50,448 nt of DNA. Source: Lichenibacterium minor (GTDB lineage Bacteria; Pseudomonadota; Alphaproteobacteria; Rhizobiales; Beijerinckiaceae). The notes under the pieces are model-generated. The model was not told the DNA's origin. It saw nothing but the letters and a program-made list of their open reading frames with translations, and ran no database searches. Every line of letters starts with the position of its first letter. The stretch's first letter is position 1. Shown here piece after piece: positions 18,079 to 27,038 of the stretch. The stretch spans positions 1 through 50,448 of the forward strand of contig NZ_QYBB01000031.1 of assembly GCF_004137685.1 (NCBI RefSeq). The letters run 5' to 3'. The translations under genes and the position numbers were made by a program.

Positions 18079-18795
18079 TCAATCCTCGATAGGTCTCGTC
18101 TCGATCGTCGAATGGGGTGCCGCGGCTTTCGCCGCCGATCCCCCGCGATAGCGCGCCAGTCGCCGCGCCCGCGTCAAAAATCCCTCGGCTGCCCGACCCC
18201 CGGCCACCGCTGCGTGTATCACATTTGTGCGCCCCAGAGCCAAATCCAATTGGTCGGAGCGAAAATCTCGAACGCGGGCGATGGAATCCGCCTCGTCGCC
18301 CATCAGGCGGCGGACGGCGGCTTCCATCTTTCGGATGCCGTCGGCGCTGCCGTCGCTCGCCGAGATGAGCGCGGCCGGCACCTTCGGCCCGATGGACCCT
18401 TCGACCTTGGTGGCTCCCGCGACCACCAGGCCGGCCTTGTTGGCGAGGCTGAGCGCCTGCAATGCATCTTTTTCCATGAGGCCGTCAATCATGTCGGCCA
18501 GCGTGGGCGGCACCTCCACCTCGGATTTGAACGCGCGCTTGAAGCTTTTCCGCTTCACCGCTTCGAGAACCTTCGACCGTTCGGCCGTGACCCAGGCGCC
18601 TCGCCCGGGCAGCCTGCACCGCAGGTCCGGGACGACGGACCGGTCGGGGCCCACCACGAAGCGGATCAGGGCTTCGGGCGATCCCTTCGACCGCGTGACG
18701 ATGCAGGTGCGCTCCGGCCCCTCGTCGGGAAAGGCGACCGCGTCGGACAGGTCGTCCGACTCGGCGTCGCCCGCGGGCGTCGTCGCGTCCGTCAT
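18079..18795 (-). CDS. ylxR: YlxR-family RNA-binding protein (DUF448)
   Basis: A 238-residue protein of the nusA-infB operon. Residues about 27-105 form the YlxR/DUF448 domain with the ERTCIVTRSKGSPEALIRFV start and the LPGRGAWVTAERSKVLEAVKR motif (GRGAWV), implicated in RNA binding. The second half (DALQALSLANKAGLVVAGATKVE, RLMGDEADSIARVRDF) resembles the L7Ae/YlxQ-type fold often fused in alphaproteobacteria. Only 15 bp separate it from the nusA stop. Its role is probably in RNA metabolism or transcription-translation coupling; precise function is unsettled in the family. Confidence 0.9.
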   Translation of the reverse strand: MTDATTPAGDAESDDLSDAVAFPDEGPERTCIVTRSKGSPEALIRFVVGPDRSVVPDLRCRLPGRGAWVTAERSKVLEAVKRKSFKRAFKSEVEVPPTLADMIDGLMEKDALQALSLANKAGLVVAGATKVEGSIGPKVPAALISASDGSADGIRKMEAAVRRLMGDEADSIARVRDFRSDQLDLALGRTNVIHAAVAGGRAAEGFLTRARRLARYRGGSAAKAAAPHSTIETRPIED

Positions 18796-18810
18796 CGTGC
18801 CGGCCCCGCG

Positions 18811-20412
18811 TCAGGCCATCTCCTCGTCGGCCGGGGCGTCCTCGCCTTCCTGGCCCTCTTCAGCGGCCTCGATCCAGCCGGCCTTGAGGCGGGCCTGCAT
18901 GATCATGGCCTCGGCATCCTCGCGCGACAGCTCGAAGCCGTCGAGGTAGCCCGGGACGCGGGTCGATTCGCCGTCCTTGCGCTCCGTGTAGCCGACGAGG
19001 TCGTCGGGCACGCAGCCGGCGAAGTCCTCGATCGACTTCACGTCGTTCTCGCCGAGCGGAACCAGCATGGCGGTCGTCAGCCCGTCGATCTCCTTCAGCT
19101 CGTCGAGCACGCCCAGCGCCACCCGCTTGTCGTCGTGCTCCTTCTCGATGGCGTCGAGGTGGGCGCGGGCGCGGGACTGGATTTCCCCGGCCGTGTCCTC
19201 GTCGAAGCCCTCGATGTTGCTGAGTTCCGCCGGCTCCACGTAGGCCAGCTCCTCGAGCGAGCGGAAGCCCTCTGAGGCCAGCAGCTGCGCCACGGTCTCG
19301 TCGACGTCGAGAGCGCCCATGAACAGGGCGGTGCGCTCCACGAACTCCTTCTGGCGGCGCTCGGATTCTTCGGCCTCGGTCAGGATGTCGATGTCCCAGC
19401 CGGTGAGCTGCGAGGCCAGGCGGACGTTCTGGCCGCGTCGCCCGATCGCAAGGGAGAGTTGGTCATCCGGGACCACGACTTCAATGCGCGACGAGTCTTC
19501 GTCGAGCACGACCTTGACGACTTCGGCCGGCTGCAGGGCGTTGACGATGAAGGTCGCGGCGTCGGGCGACCAGGGGATGATGTCGACCTTCTCGCCCTGG
19601 AGTTCGGTCACCACGGCCTGCACGCGCGAGCCGCGCATGCCCACGCAGGCGCCGACGGGGTCGATGGAGGAATCGCGCGAGGTGACGCCGATCTTGGCGC
19701 GGGAACCCGGGTCGCGGGCGACGGCCCTCACCTCGATGATGCCGTCGTAGATTTCCGGCACCTCCTGGGCGAACAGCTTGGCCATGAACTGGGGATGGGT
19801 GCGCGACAGGAAGATCTGCGGCCCGCGCTGCTCGCGGCGCACGTCGTACACGTAGGCGCGGATGCGGTCGGCCGGGCGGAAGGTTTCGCGCGGGATCAGC
19901 TCGTCGCGGCGCACGATCGCCTCGCCCCGACCGGCGAGGTCGACGACCACGTTGCCGTATTCGACGCGCTTCACCACGCCGTTGATGATCTCGCCGATGC
20001 GGTCCTTGAACTCGTCGTACTGCTTGTCGCGCTCGGCTTCGCGCAGCTTCTGCACGATGACCTGCTTGGCCGACTGGCCGGCGATGCGGCCGAACTCGAA
20101 GGGCGGCAGGGTTTCCGAGATCCAGTCGCCCACCTGGGCGGCCGGGTTGCGGCGCCGGGCCTCGGGCAGGGTGATGTGGATGGCGTCGTTCTCGATCTCG
20201 TCGACGACGAGCAGCAGGCGCGAGAAGCGCGTTTCGCCGGTGCGCGGGTTGATCTCGGCGCGGACCTCGGTTTCCTGGCCGTAGCGGGAGCGCGCCGCCT
20301 TCTGCAGCGCGTCCTCCATGGACGAGATGACGATCGAGCGGTCGATATTCTTCTCGCGGGCGACCGCTTCGGCGATCTGCAGAAGTTCGAGCCTGTTGGC
20401 GCTGACGGCCAT
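18811..20412 (-). CDS. nusA: Transcription termination/antitermination factor NusA
   Basis: A 533-residue RNA polymerase-binding protein. The N-terminal domain (RLELLQIAEAVAREKNIDRSIV) is followed by an S1 domain (GEIINGVVKRVEYGNVVVDLAGRGEAIVRRDEL) and two KH domains (KIGVTSRDSSIDPVGACVGM, LSLAIGRRGQNVRLASQLTG). Two C-terminal helix-hairpin repeats (LASEGFRSLEELAYVEPAEL, LVPLGENDVKSIEDFAGC) follow, then an acidic end. Length is normal for alphaproteobacteria. GAGGAG lies eight bases before the ATG, 41 bp after rimP. Confidence 0.97.
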   Translation of the reverse strand: MAVSANRLELLQIAEAVAREKNIDRSIVISSMEDALQKAARSRYGQETEVRAEINPRTGETRFSRLLLVVDEIENDAIHITLPEARRRNPAAQVGDWISETLPPFEFGRIAGQSAKQVIVQKLREAERDKQYDEFKDRIGEIINGVVKRVEYGNVVVDLAGRGEAIVRRDELIPRETFRPADRIRAYVYDVRREQRGPQIFLSRTHPQFMAKLFAQEVPEIYDGIIEVRAVARDPGSRAKIGVTSRDSSIDPVGACVGMRGSRVQAVVTELQGEKVDIIPWSPDAATFIVNALQPAEVVKVVLDEDSSRIEVVVPDDQLSLAIGRRGQNVRLASQLTGWDIDILTEAEESERRQKEFVERTALFMGALDVDETVAQLLASEGFRSLEELAYVEPAELSNIEGFDEDTAGEIQSRARAHLDAIEKEHDDKRVALGVLDELKEIDGLTTAMLVPLGENDVKSIEDFAGCVPDDLVGYTERKDGESTRVPGYLDGFELSREDAEAMIMQARLKAGWIEAAEEGQEGEDAPADEEMA

Positions 20413-20453
20413 GAGAGTGTCTCCTCGAAAGGGATGCGGGGGGCGGCGGCGGC

Positions 20454-21251
20454 TCAGCGGCCGCGCGGGGCCGGCGATCTGGGGTTGGGTCGGGCGCTGC
20501 CCTGCAGGCCGGCCGGCACGGCGCGCTTCGCCTTGTTGCGGTCGGCGAAGCGGCCCGGGCCGCGGCGCGCTTCAGCGGGGGCGGCGGGCTCCGCGCCCTC
20601 GGCGGGTTCGGCGTCGGGCGATGCCGCAGCCTCGGCCGCCTCGGCATCCGCCTGCGCCCGCAGCGATTCGCGGATCAACGCATCGGTGAGCACGAGGTGG
20701 GCGTCGCCGATGTCCTTGATCGGCACCGCGACGGTGTCGGGTTCGGACGCCTTGTTGTCCTTGCGGCGGATGACCAGCGCGTCGCCCTCGACCGCGTGGA
20801 GGAAGCCGCGAAAGCGGCGCCGTCCGTCCATCGGCACGGCGAGCTCGACCTTGGCTTCGTGGCCCATCGCGCGGCGGAAATCGCTCATCCGCACGAGCGG
20901 GCGGTCGATGCCGGGCGACGACACCTCGAGCCGGTATTCACCCGTCACCGGATCGTCGAGGTCGAGCACGGGGGACAGGGCCTTGGAAGCGGCCTCGCAG
21001 TCGTCGATGGTGAACGTGCCGTCCGGCCGCTCCGCCATGATCTGCAGGATCGTGGGCGAGCCCGCCGAAATCTTCACCCGCACGAGCCGGAAGCCGAGGT
21101 CGGCCAGCACCGGCACGGCGGCGTGGCCGACGCGGGCGGCGGCGCCGTGCTCGGTCGCGAAGCGGGGCTCGTCGAGCGGGGCGTCGACGGCCGCGGCGGC
21201 GTCATCGGCAGGGAGGTCGGGGGGCGTGAGGGTCAAGGAAGCGCTGTCCAT
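20454..21251 (-). CDS. rimP: Ribosome maturation factor RimP
   Basis: A 265-residue protein needed for 30S subunit maturation. The core runs from about residue 40 (VLADLGFRLVRVKI) through the signature IDDCEAASKALSPVLD and YRLEVSSPGIDRPL to the C-terminal SH3-like part (FRGFLHAVEGDALVIR). It has an extra 30-residue N-terminus and a 70-residue Ala/Pro/Arg tail beyond the usual 150-200. The ATG at 21251 is preferred; a TTG in the same frame at 21281 lies inside the leader hairpin's T-run. It is the first gene of the operon and is preceded by a terminator-like leader. Confidence 0.93.
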   Translation of the reverse strand: MDSASLTLTPPDLPADDAAAAVDAPLDEPRFATEHGAAARVGHAAVPVLADLGFRLVRVKISAGSPTILQIMAERPDGTFTIDDCEAASKALSPVLDLDDPVTGEYRLEVSSPGIDRPLVRMSDFRRAMGHEAKVELAVPMDGRRRFRGFLHAVEGDALVIRRKDNKASEPDTVAVPIKDIGDAHLVLTDALIRESLRAQADAEAAEAAASPDAEPAEGAEPAAPAEARRGPGRFADRNKAKRAVPAGLQGSARPNPRSPAPRGR

Positions 21252-21273
21252 GAGGGCCCGGGCGGATGGCTCC

Positions 21274-21308
21274 AAAAGCAAAAGAGCGGGTCCGGCAGGA
21301 GCCCACTC
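21274..21308 (-). terminator. Terminator-like hairpin in the rimP leader (possible attenuator)
   Basis: On the minus strand GAGTGGGCTCC (21308-21298), loop TGCC, then GGACCCGCTC (21293-21284) form a stem with one mismatch, a wobble and a bulge, directly followed by TTTT GC TTTT. It stands about 30 bp upstream of the rimP ATG with no other gene between it and 21445. Either it ends a small upstream RNA or it attenuates the operon. Confidence 0.6.
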
Positions 21309-21445
21309 TTCATCGATCTACCGGACCGTACCGAACATCGTCAGTACGAGGGCGGATGTAGACCCTTCGGGCCCGCGGCGCAAGGCGGGACCGCCGACGC
21401 GAAGCCGGCCGGCCGGCGTTCACGGGCGGGCCCGCGCGGTCCCGC

Positions 21446-22234
21446 TCACCGGTCCAGCCACCCCGACACGCCGTCCACCACCGCGGGCTCGATGCCGCGG
21501 TAGCCGTGCGGCGACAGCGACCCGCAGGCGCGCCCGCCGGCCGGCCCCCCGTCGACCCGCAGGACCTCGGCGCGGCGCGAGCCCGTGAAGGCCGCGGCGA
21601 CCCGGTCCGCGTCCCCCGGCGGCGTGACGGCGCAGCGGTCGGCCGCGTCGGCGACCACCAGAACGGGCGCCGTCACGGCGGCGGGATCGGCGTCGAAAAC
21701 GGTTTCACCGCTGCCGCCCCTGCGCGACACGGCTTCGAGCAGCACGAGGCCCGCCACGTCCGGCGCGTGGGCGGCGCCGTTGACCGCCGCGATGGCCCCC
21801 TGGCTCGTGCCGACCAGGGCGACGGGTCCCGGGACGGCGCGGTGGGCTTCGGCCACAAGGGCCGCCACCGTGGCGGCGTAGCCCGGCGAGGCCCGGGTGC
21901 CGCGCAGGTTGACGGGCGCGTCGGGGATCAGCAGCGCCCAGCCCCGCGCCAGCCACAGCGGCGCCGTGCGGATCACCACGTTGTCGGCGCGGTCGATCCG
22001 GCCATCCGGGGACAGGCCGACGTCGCCGCTGCCACCGGGCAACATCACCAGCGTGCCGCGAGGCTTGGCGGGCCGGAGCAGCAGGGCGTGCTCCGCGCCG
22101 CCGCCCGGCACGGAGACGTCGAGCACGGCCGGGTGCCACACGGCCGGCGGGGCGAGGGACGCGGCGAGCGCCACCGCGGGCAGGCCGGCGGCGGCCAGCG
22201 CCGCGCCGGCCAGCACGGCGAGGAGGGGCTTCAC
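21446..22234 (-). CDS. Exported alpha/beta hydrolase
   Basis: A 262-residue protein with a Sec signal (MKPLLAVLAGAALAAAGLPAVALA, cleavage near Ala25). The mature part shows an alpha/beta hydrolase plan: TLVMLPGGSGD (oxyanion region), VALVGTSQGAIAAV with the nucleophile Ser in GTSQG, VLLEAVSRRGGSG, VLVVADAADRCAV (acid) and a C-terminal SPHGYRGIEPAVVDGVSGWL with the His. It would act as an esterase or lipase-like enzyme in the periplasm; substrate unknown. It begins with GTG that overlaps the DUF1192 stop by four bases (GTGA), so the two are translationally coupled. Confidence 0.8.
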   Translation of the reverse strand: MKPLLAVLAGAALAAAGLPAVALAASLAPPAVWHPAVLDVSVPGGGAEHALLLRPAKPRGTLVMLPGGSGDVGLSPDGRIDRADNVVIRTAPLWLARGWALLIPDAPVNLRGTRASPGYAATVAALVAEAHRAVPGPVALVGTSQGAIAAVNGAAHAPDVAGLVLLEAVSRRGGSGETVFDADPAAVTAPVLVVADAADRCAVTPPGDADRVAAAFTGSRRAEVLRVDGGPAGGRACGSLSPHGYRGIEPAVVDGVSGWLDR

Positions 22235-22425
22235 CGCTTGAACACCGCGTCGGCGGCGCTCCGCGACGCCTGCTTGGAGCCGATCTCGGCGTCCAGCCGC
22301 GCGATCTCGGCCTCCAGCAGAGCGATGCGCAGCCGCAACTCGTCGACCGACAGGGCGTCGAGCGGTTCGCCGACGGCGTGCCGCGGCCTGGGGGCGGGGC
22401 GGTCCGGGTCGTCGTCGCGCGCCAT
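22231..22425 (-). CDS. DUF1192-family small protein
   Basis: A 64-residue protein with the DUF1192 pattern: DALSVDELRLRIALLEAEIARLDAEI followed by Lys-Gln-Ala-Ser-Arg-Ser-Ala-Ala-Asp-Ala-Val-Phe. The helix with heptad Leu/Ile suggests a short coiled coil. The family is restricted mainly to alphaproteobacteria, and its function is not known to me. It begins two bases after the stop of the quinone-oxidoreductase gene and overlaps the hydrolase start, so all three form one transcript. Confidence 0.85.
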   Translation of the reverse strand: MARDDDPDRPAPRPRHAVGEPLDALSVDELRLRIALLEAEIARLDAEIGSKQASRSAADAVFKR

Positions 22426-22427
22426 CG

Positions 22428-23429
22428 TCAGCCGTCCACCCGCAGCATGATCTTCCCCACGTGGTCGCCCCGCTCCATCCATCGGTGGGCGTCGGCGGCC
22501 TCGGCCAGGGGGAACACGCGGTCGATCAGGGGCTTCACGGAGCCCGCGGCGAGCAGCGGCCACACCCTGTCCTCCAGGGCGCGCGCGATGGCGCCCTTCT
22601 CGGCCACCGTGCGGGGCCGCAGCGTCGAGCCGGTGTGGACGAGGCGCTTCACCATCAGGGCCGAAAAGTTCACCTCGGCCTTCGCCCCGCCCAGGAAGGC
22701 GATCTGCACGATGCGGCCTCGGTCTGCGGCGGCCGCGTAGTTCCGCTCCACGTAGGCGCCGCCCACCATGTCGAGGATGACGTCGACGCCGCGGCCGGCG
22801 GTGAACGCCTTCGCGACGCTGACGAAGTCCTCGGCGCGGTAGTCGATGGCGCGGTCGGCCCCGAGCGCCCGCACGGCGTCGCATTTGGCGGGGCTGCCCG
22901 CCGTCGCCAGCACAGCGGCCCCGAAGGCCTTGCCGAGCTGGATCGCGGTGGTGCCGATGCCCGACGTGCCGCCGTGCACCAGCAGGGTTTCGCCCGGCTT
23001 CAGGGCGCCGTGGTCGAACACGTTGACCCAGACGGTGAAGTAGTTCTCGGGCAGCCCCGCCGCCTCGATCATCGACAGCGTGCCCGGGATCGGCAGGACC
23101 TGCGGCTCGGGCGTGGCGACGAACGGGGCGTAGCCGCCGCCCGGCACCAGGGCGCAGACCCTGTCGCCGACCCGGAACCGCGCCGCGCCCTCGCCGAGCG
23201 CCACGACGTCGCCGGCGACTTCGAGGCCCGGCAGGTCGGAAGCGCCGGGCGGCGGGGCGTAGTGGCCGGAGCGCTGCAGGACGTCGGGCCGGTTCACCCC
23301 CGCGGCGGCCACCCGGATCAGCACCTCGCCGGCCCGCGGCCGCGGCACGGGCCGCGTGTCCGGCCGCAGGACCTCGGCGCCGCCGGGCTCCGAGATCGCG
23401 ATGGCGGTCATGGTGTCGGGGGTCGTCAT
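22428..23429 (-). CDS. NAD(P)H quinone oxidoreductase (MDR family, PIG3-like)
   Basis: A 333-residue zinc-free medium-chain dehydrogenase/reductase. Seen in order: AIAISEPGGAEVLRP, the GroES-like core VAAAGVNRPDVLQRSGHYAPPPGASDLPGLEVAG, ENYFTVWVNVFDHGALKPGE, the nucleotide-binding VHGGTSGIGTTAIQLGKAFGA, and GADRAIDYR. VNRPD and GLEVAG place it in the NAD(P)H:quinone oxidoreductase / PIG3 group; the zinc-binding Cys/His set of alcohol dehydrogenases is missing. It reduces quinones or enones in the cytoplasm. First gene of the set with DUF1192 and the exported hydrolase. Confidence 0.9.
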   Translation of the reverse strand: MTTPDTMTAIAISEPGGAEVLRPDTRPVPRPRAGEVLIRVAAAGVNRPDVLQRSGHYAPPPGASDLPGLEVAGDVVALGEGAARFRVGDRVCALVPGGGYAPFVATPEPQVLPIPGTLSMIEAAGLPENYFTVWVNVFDHGALKPGETLLVHGGTSGIGTTAIQLGKAFGAAVLATAGSPAKCDAVRALGADRAIDYRAEDFVSVAKAFTAGRGVDVILDMVGGAYVERNYAAAADRGRIVQIAFLGGAKAEVNFSALMVKRLVHTGSTLRPRTVAEKGAIARALEDRVWPLLAAGSVKPLIDRVFPLAEAADAHRWMERGDHVGKIMLRVDG

Positions 23430-23502
23430 GCTGGTCTCCTCATGGGCCGGGAGGTGGGGGCGGCGCGTGCCGGAGGGAAGGCTCCCGGGCCGACCGCCGG
23501 CG

Positions 23503-24420
23503 TCACTCGGCTTCCAGCGCCGCCCGGGCCTCGGCGAAGCTCGCCTCGACGGCGTCGGACACGACGGGCGCCTGGAGGTCGAGGTCGCGAAGCGCCTCGA
23601 CCACGGCCGCCACCACGATGAGCCGCATCAGCCATTTGTGGTCGGCCGGAACCACGAACCACGGCGCGTCCGCGGTTGCGGTCGCGGCGATCGCCTCCTC
23701 GTAGGCCGCCATGTAGTCGTCCCAGCGGCTGCGTTCCTTCAGGTCCGACGGGCTGAACTTCCAATTCTTGTCGGGCTCGTCGAGCCGGTCGAGGAAGCGG
23801 CTCTTCTGCTCGTCGCGGCCGACGTGGAGGAAGAACTTCAGCACCCGCGTCCCCGAGCGGCCGAGGTGGCGCTCGAAGCCCGCGATGTCCTGCAGCCGGT
23901 CGTCCCAGAAGCCCTTGCCGCCCGTCAGCGGCGGCGGCAGGCGCTGGGCTGCGAGGATCTCGGGATGGACGCGGGCGACCAGCACCTCTTCGTAGTGCGA
24001 GCGGTTGAAGATGCCGATGGTACCGCGGGCCGGCAGGGCCCGGGTGACCCGCCACAGGAAGTCGTGGGCGAGGTCCTCGGGGCCCGGCTGCTTGAAGGAC
24101 GTCACGGCGACGCCCTGCGGGTTCACCCCCGTCATCACGTGCTTGATGGTGGAATCCTTGCCCGCCGCGTCCATGGCCTGGAACACGAGCAGCAGCGACC
24201 ACGTCGAGCTGGCGTAAAGGGTTTCCTGAAGGCCCGACAGTTCGGCGATGCCGCGCTTCAGCAGCGCCTGGCCCTTCGCCTTGTCGAGCAGGTCCGGCAC
24301 CGGGTTGCCGGTGGCGTGGCGGGCGAGCCTGAAATGCTTGCCGGACGAAACGCGGCAGCGCGCGACGAGGTCGCGAATGTCGTCCGGGCTGACGGGCGCG
24401 TCGTCGGAATCGTGGGCCAT
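23503..24420 (-). CDS. Polyphosphate kinase 2 family protein
   Basis: A 305-residue single-domain PPK2. The Walker A motif lies in LLLVFQAMDAAGKDST (residues 77-91), a lid segment follows, and IGIFNRSHYEEVLVARVHPE (about 135-154) is the Walker B region. The early RLARHATGNP and the TGVNPQGVAVTSFKQPGPEDLAHDFLWR stretch are typical of the group called PPK2 class III (TIGR03709-like), which transfers phosphate from polyphosphate to AMP and/or ADP. It is cytosolic and tied to polyphosphate or energy-stress metabolism. No ppk1 or ppx gene is near. Confidence 0.92.
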   Translation of the reverse strand: MAHDSDDAPVSPDDIRDLVARCRVSSGKHFRLARHATGNPVPDLLDKAKGQALLKRGIAELSGLQETLYASSTWSLLLVFQAMDAAGKDSTIKHVMTGVNPQGVAVTSFKQPGPEDLAHDFLWRVTRALPARGTIGIFNRSHYEEVLVARVHPEILAAQRLPPPLTGGKGFWDDRLQDIAGFERHLGRSGTRVLKFFLHVGRDEQKSRFLDRLDEPDKNWKFSPSDLKERSRWDDYMAAYEEAIAATATADAPWFVVPADHKWLMRLIVVAAVVEALRDLDLQAPVVSDAVEASFAEARAALEAE

Positions 24421-24521
24421 GTCGGGGGAACGCTCCGGCGGGGTCGGGCCGCCAGGATGTCACGCGGGCGGCGCGGACGCTACGGGCGGCCCGGCCCGTC
24501 GCAGTTCGGCCGCGGTTCGCA

Positions 24522-25790
24522 TCACGCCGCGGCAGCCGGGAGGCGGCTCCGGCCCTCGCCGAACCGGCCCTCGTAGACCGCACACCGGTTGCGGCCCTGC
24601 CGCTTGACGCTGTAGAGCGCCGCGTCGGCTTCCGCCGTCAAGGTGGTGGCCCCCATGGCCGCGCCCGCCTCGGCGACCGCTACCCCGATGCTGACGGAAA
24701 CGACGGCGATGCCGTCGGATCGGCCCGCGTGTTCGAGCGCCAGCGCTTCCACACCCGCCCTCAGCGCCTCCGCGGCGGCCAGGGCCGAAGCGCGGCCGAA
24801 CCCCGGCAGCACCACGGGGAACTCTTCGCCGCCGTAGCGCGCCGCCGTCGCCCCCGGGATGCGCGGCACCAGCGACGTCGCCACCGCCCGCAGGCAGCAG
24901 TCTCCGGCGACGTGGCCGTAGGTGTCGTTGAAGCGCTTGAAATGGTCGACGTCGATCATCAGGAGGGCGATCGGCCCGGTGTCGGCGCCCTGCAGGCCGG
25001 CGTCCAGGGCCGCCTCCAGGGCCGCGTCGAAGGCCCGCCGGTTGGGGAGCCCGGTCAGCGGATCGGTGCTGGACAGCCCGAGGAGCAGCGTGCGGTCCGC
25101 CTCGAGCCCGTCCGACCGGACGATCTCGCGCAGCGCGCGCAGGTAGGCGCGGCGGCGGCTCAGCTCGGCGCGATAGCTGCCGTAGAACGCGAAGGCGCAG
25201 CCCGTGGCGGCCTGGAACATCAACGCCCCCAGGACCGCCGGCGACAGGTCCGGCCTCTGCACCAGGGCCGCCCAGGTCGCCGCCAGCGCGAAAGCCGTGA
25301 AGGCGGCCATGTGGGGAAAGCGCAACTGCAGCGTCATGCCCCCGTACACCAGCACGAGGTACAGTTCCGGCATCGTGTAGGTCGCGTTCGGTGCCGACGA
25401 CGCCCAGAAGGTGAACAGCGGGACGGCGAAGACGCCCATCATGGCGACGAGCAGGAGCCGCTCGCGCAGCACCGCCGAAATGCGGGACACCAGCCAGCAC
25501 ACCACCAGTGCGATCGGCAGGATGACGAGGAGGTGGAGGCAGATGCCGACCACGATCACGTCCGGGAGGAGCACCGCGTCGGTGACGAGGTAGGCGTTGT
25601 AGAAGAAGAGCCCGACCGGGATCGCCACGCGGAGGTGTTCGACCCGTTCTCCTCGGGTTTCGATGTCGAACAGCCGTTCCACGGTGGGCGCGAAGCCGAG
25701 CAGCGGCCCGAGGTGGGCGACATCGGCGCCGTCGATCCGGTCGGGCGGGGCGGCCGCGCCCGGCTCGGTCATGTCAGGCACGTTGAGCAT
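24522..25790 (-). CDS. Membrane diguanylate cyclase (GGDEF)
   Basis: A 422-residue protein that makes cyclic di-GMP. The N-terminal 50 residues are soluble; about 52-205 hold five or six transmembrane helices (VAIPVGLFFYNAYLV, VVGICLHLLVILPIALVVCW, LLLVAMMGVFAVPLF, AAFTAFALAATWAAL, LGALMFQAATGCAFAFYG) in a MASE-like sensor. Then comes the GGDEF domain: STDPLTGLPNRRAF, MIDVDHFKRFNDTYGH and RYGGEEF (GGEEF at 320-324), all consistent with activity. The inhibitory RxxD site normally just upstream is absent (PRIPGATAARYGG), so product feedback by that site is unlikely. The ATG at 25790 has GAGG upstream. Confidence 0.88.
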   Translation of the reverse strand: MLNVPDMTEPGAAAPPDRIDGADVAHLGPLLGFAPTVERLFDIETRGERVEHLRVAIPVGLFFYNAYLVTDAVLLPDVIVVGICLHLLVILPIALVVCWLVSRISAVLRERLLLVAMMGVFAVPLFTFWASSAPNATYTMPELYLVLVYGGMTLQLRFPHMAAFTAFALAATWAALVQRPDLSPAVLGALMFQAATGCAFAFYGSYRAELSRRRAYLRALREIVRSDGLEADRTLLLGLSSTDPLTGLPNRRAFDAALEAALDAGLQGADTGPIALLMIDVDHFKRFNDTYGHVAGDCCLRAVATSLVPRIPGATAARYGGEEFPVVLPGFGRASALAAAEALRAGVEALALEHAGRSDGIAVVSVSIGVAVAEAGAAMGATTLTAEADAALYSVKRQGRNRCAVYEGRFGEGRSRLPAAAA

Positions 25791-26106
25791 CCTGTCTGCC
25801 TCGCCTTTCCTCCCCCGGGCGCTCCGCGCGGGATGGGCGACCCCGCGGCGCGCCACCTCGGCGGCCGGCACGGACGCGCCCGTCGGTCGGGGGACACCGC
25901 CCGGGCTCAGCATGTCACGGCAGGTGTTAAGTCTCCTTTTCCTCGAACCATCCGATGCGCTCGTCGCCGACGGCGCGCGGGCCCTGCAAGGGACCCGCAC
26001 CGCCCTTTCGCCCCGCCTCGCGCCGAGACCGGCCTTGCCCTGGCCGGGGGAGGGCGCTAAGGCGGCGCCTTGGCGCCATGCGGCGCGCGAGCGAAGACGA
26101 GGCGAC
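25791..26106. other. Divergent intergenic region
   Basis: This 316-bp space between the diguanylate cyclase and rmlA contains no supportable gene. It must hold two divergent promoters, but I cannot place -35/-10 boxes with confidence. A short inverted repeat (AAGGC/GCCTT) lies about 45 bp before the rmlA start. It is less GC-biased around 25915-25945, where a promoter is most likely. Confidence 0.4.
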
Positions 26107-27000
26107 ATGCGCGGCATCATCCTGGCGGGCGGAAGCGGCACGCGTCTTCACCCCATGACGCATGTGGTGTCGAAGCAGATGCTGCCGATCTACGACAAGC
26201 CGATGATCTTCTACCCGCTGTCGACGCTCATGCTGGCCGGCATCCGGGAAATCCTCATCATCTCGACCCCGCGCGACCTGCCGCAGTTCCGCGATCTCCT
26301 CGGCGACGGGTCCCAGTGGGGCCTGGAACTGTCCTACGCCGTGCAGCCTTCGCCGGACGGGCTCGCGCAGGCGTTCCTCATCGGGGCGGACTTCGTGGGC
26401 GACCAGCCCTGCTCGCTGATCCTCGGCGACAACGTCTTCTACGGCCACGGCCTGCCCGAGATGATGCGCCCGGCCGCGGCCCGCACGGAAGGCGCCACCG
26501 TGTTCGCCTACCACGTCACCGATCCCGAGCGTTACGGCGTGGTGGACTTCGACGACCGCGGCATCGCGGTGTCGATCGAGGAGAAGCCCGCCGAGCCCAA
26601 GACCAGCTGGGCCGTGACGGGGCTGTATTTCTACGACGCCGAGGTGGTCGAGATCGCCCGCGCGCTGAAGCCCTCGCCCCGCGGCGAGCTCGAGATCACC
26701 GACCTCAACCGCGTCTACCTCGAACGCGGCGCTCTGCGCGTCGAGCGCATGGGGCGCGGCTTCGCCTGGCTCGACACCGGCACGCCCGACAGCCTGCTGG
26801 AAGCGGGCGAGTTCGTCCGCGTGTTCGAGAAGCGCCAGGGCTTCCGCATCGCCTGCCCGGAGGAGATCGCGCTGAGCCAGAACTGGATCGACGAGCGGCT
26901 CTTCCTCGAACAGGCCGAGCGCTTGAAGAAGAGCACCTACGGGCAGTACCTGTTCAGGGTGCTGGCCGAGCGGGGCCCGGCCGAAAGCGCTCGCGTCTGA
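26107..27000 (+). CDS. rmlA: Glucose-1-phosphate thymidylyltransferase RmlA
   Basis: A 297-residue nucleotidyltransferase that makes dTDP-glucose from dTTP and glucose-1-phosphate. The motif GGSGTRLHPMTHVVSKQMLPIYDKPM (8-33) binds the nucleotide, and ILGDNVFYGHGL, EEKPAEPKTSWAVTGLYFYD and RGFAWLDTGTPDSLLEAG are family hallmarks. Length is standard. GAGG lies six bases before the ATG. The rmlB, rmlC and rmlD genes are absent from the window, so either they lie elsewhere or dTDP-glucose feeds the nearby glycosyltransferases by another route. Confidence 0.95.
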   Translation: MRGIILAGGSGTRLHPMTHVVSKQMLPIYDKPMIFYPLSTLMLAGIREILIISTPRDLPQFRDLLGDGSQWGLELSYAVQPSPDGLAQAFLIGADFVGDQPCSLILGDNVFYGHGLPEMMRPAAARTEGATVFAYHVTDPERYGVVDFDDRGIAVSIEEKPAEPKTSWAVTGLYFYDAEVVEIARALKPSPRGELEITDLNRVYLERGALRVERMGRGFAWLDTGTPDSLLEAGEFVRVFEKRQGFRIACPEEIALSQNWIDERLFLEQAERLKKSTYGQYLFRVLAERGPAESARV

Positions 27001-27038
27001 GCGGGGCTTCGACCCTGCCGTCCCCCGGCGGCGCACCC

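Noticed and set aside
26107..27000. dTDP-rhamnose biosynthesis cluster
   Set aside because: Only rmlA is present; rmlB, rmlC and rmlD are absent from the window.
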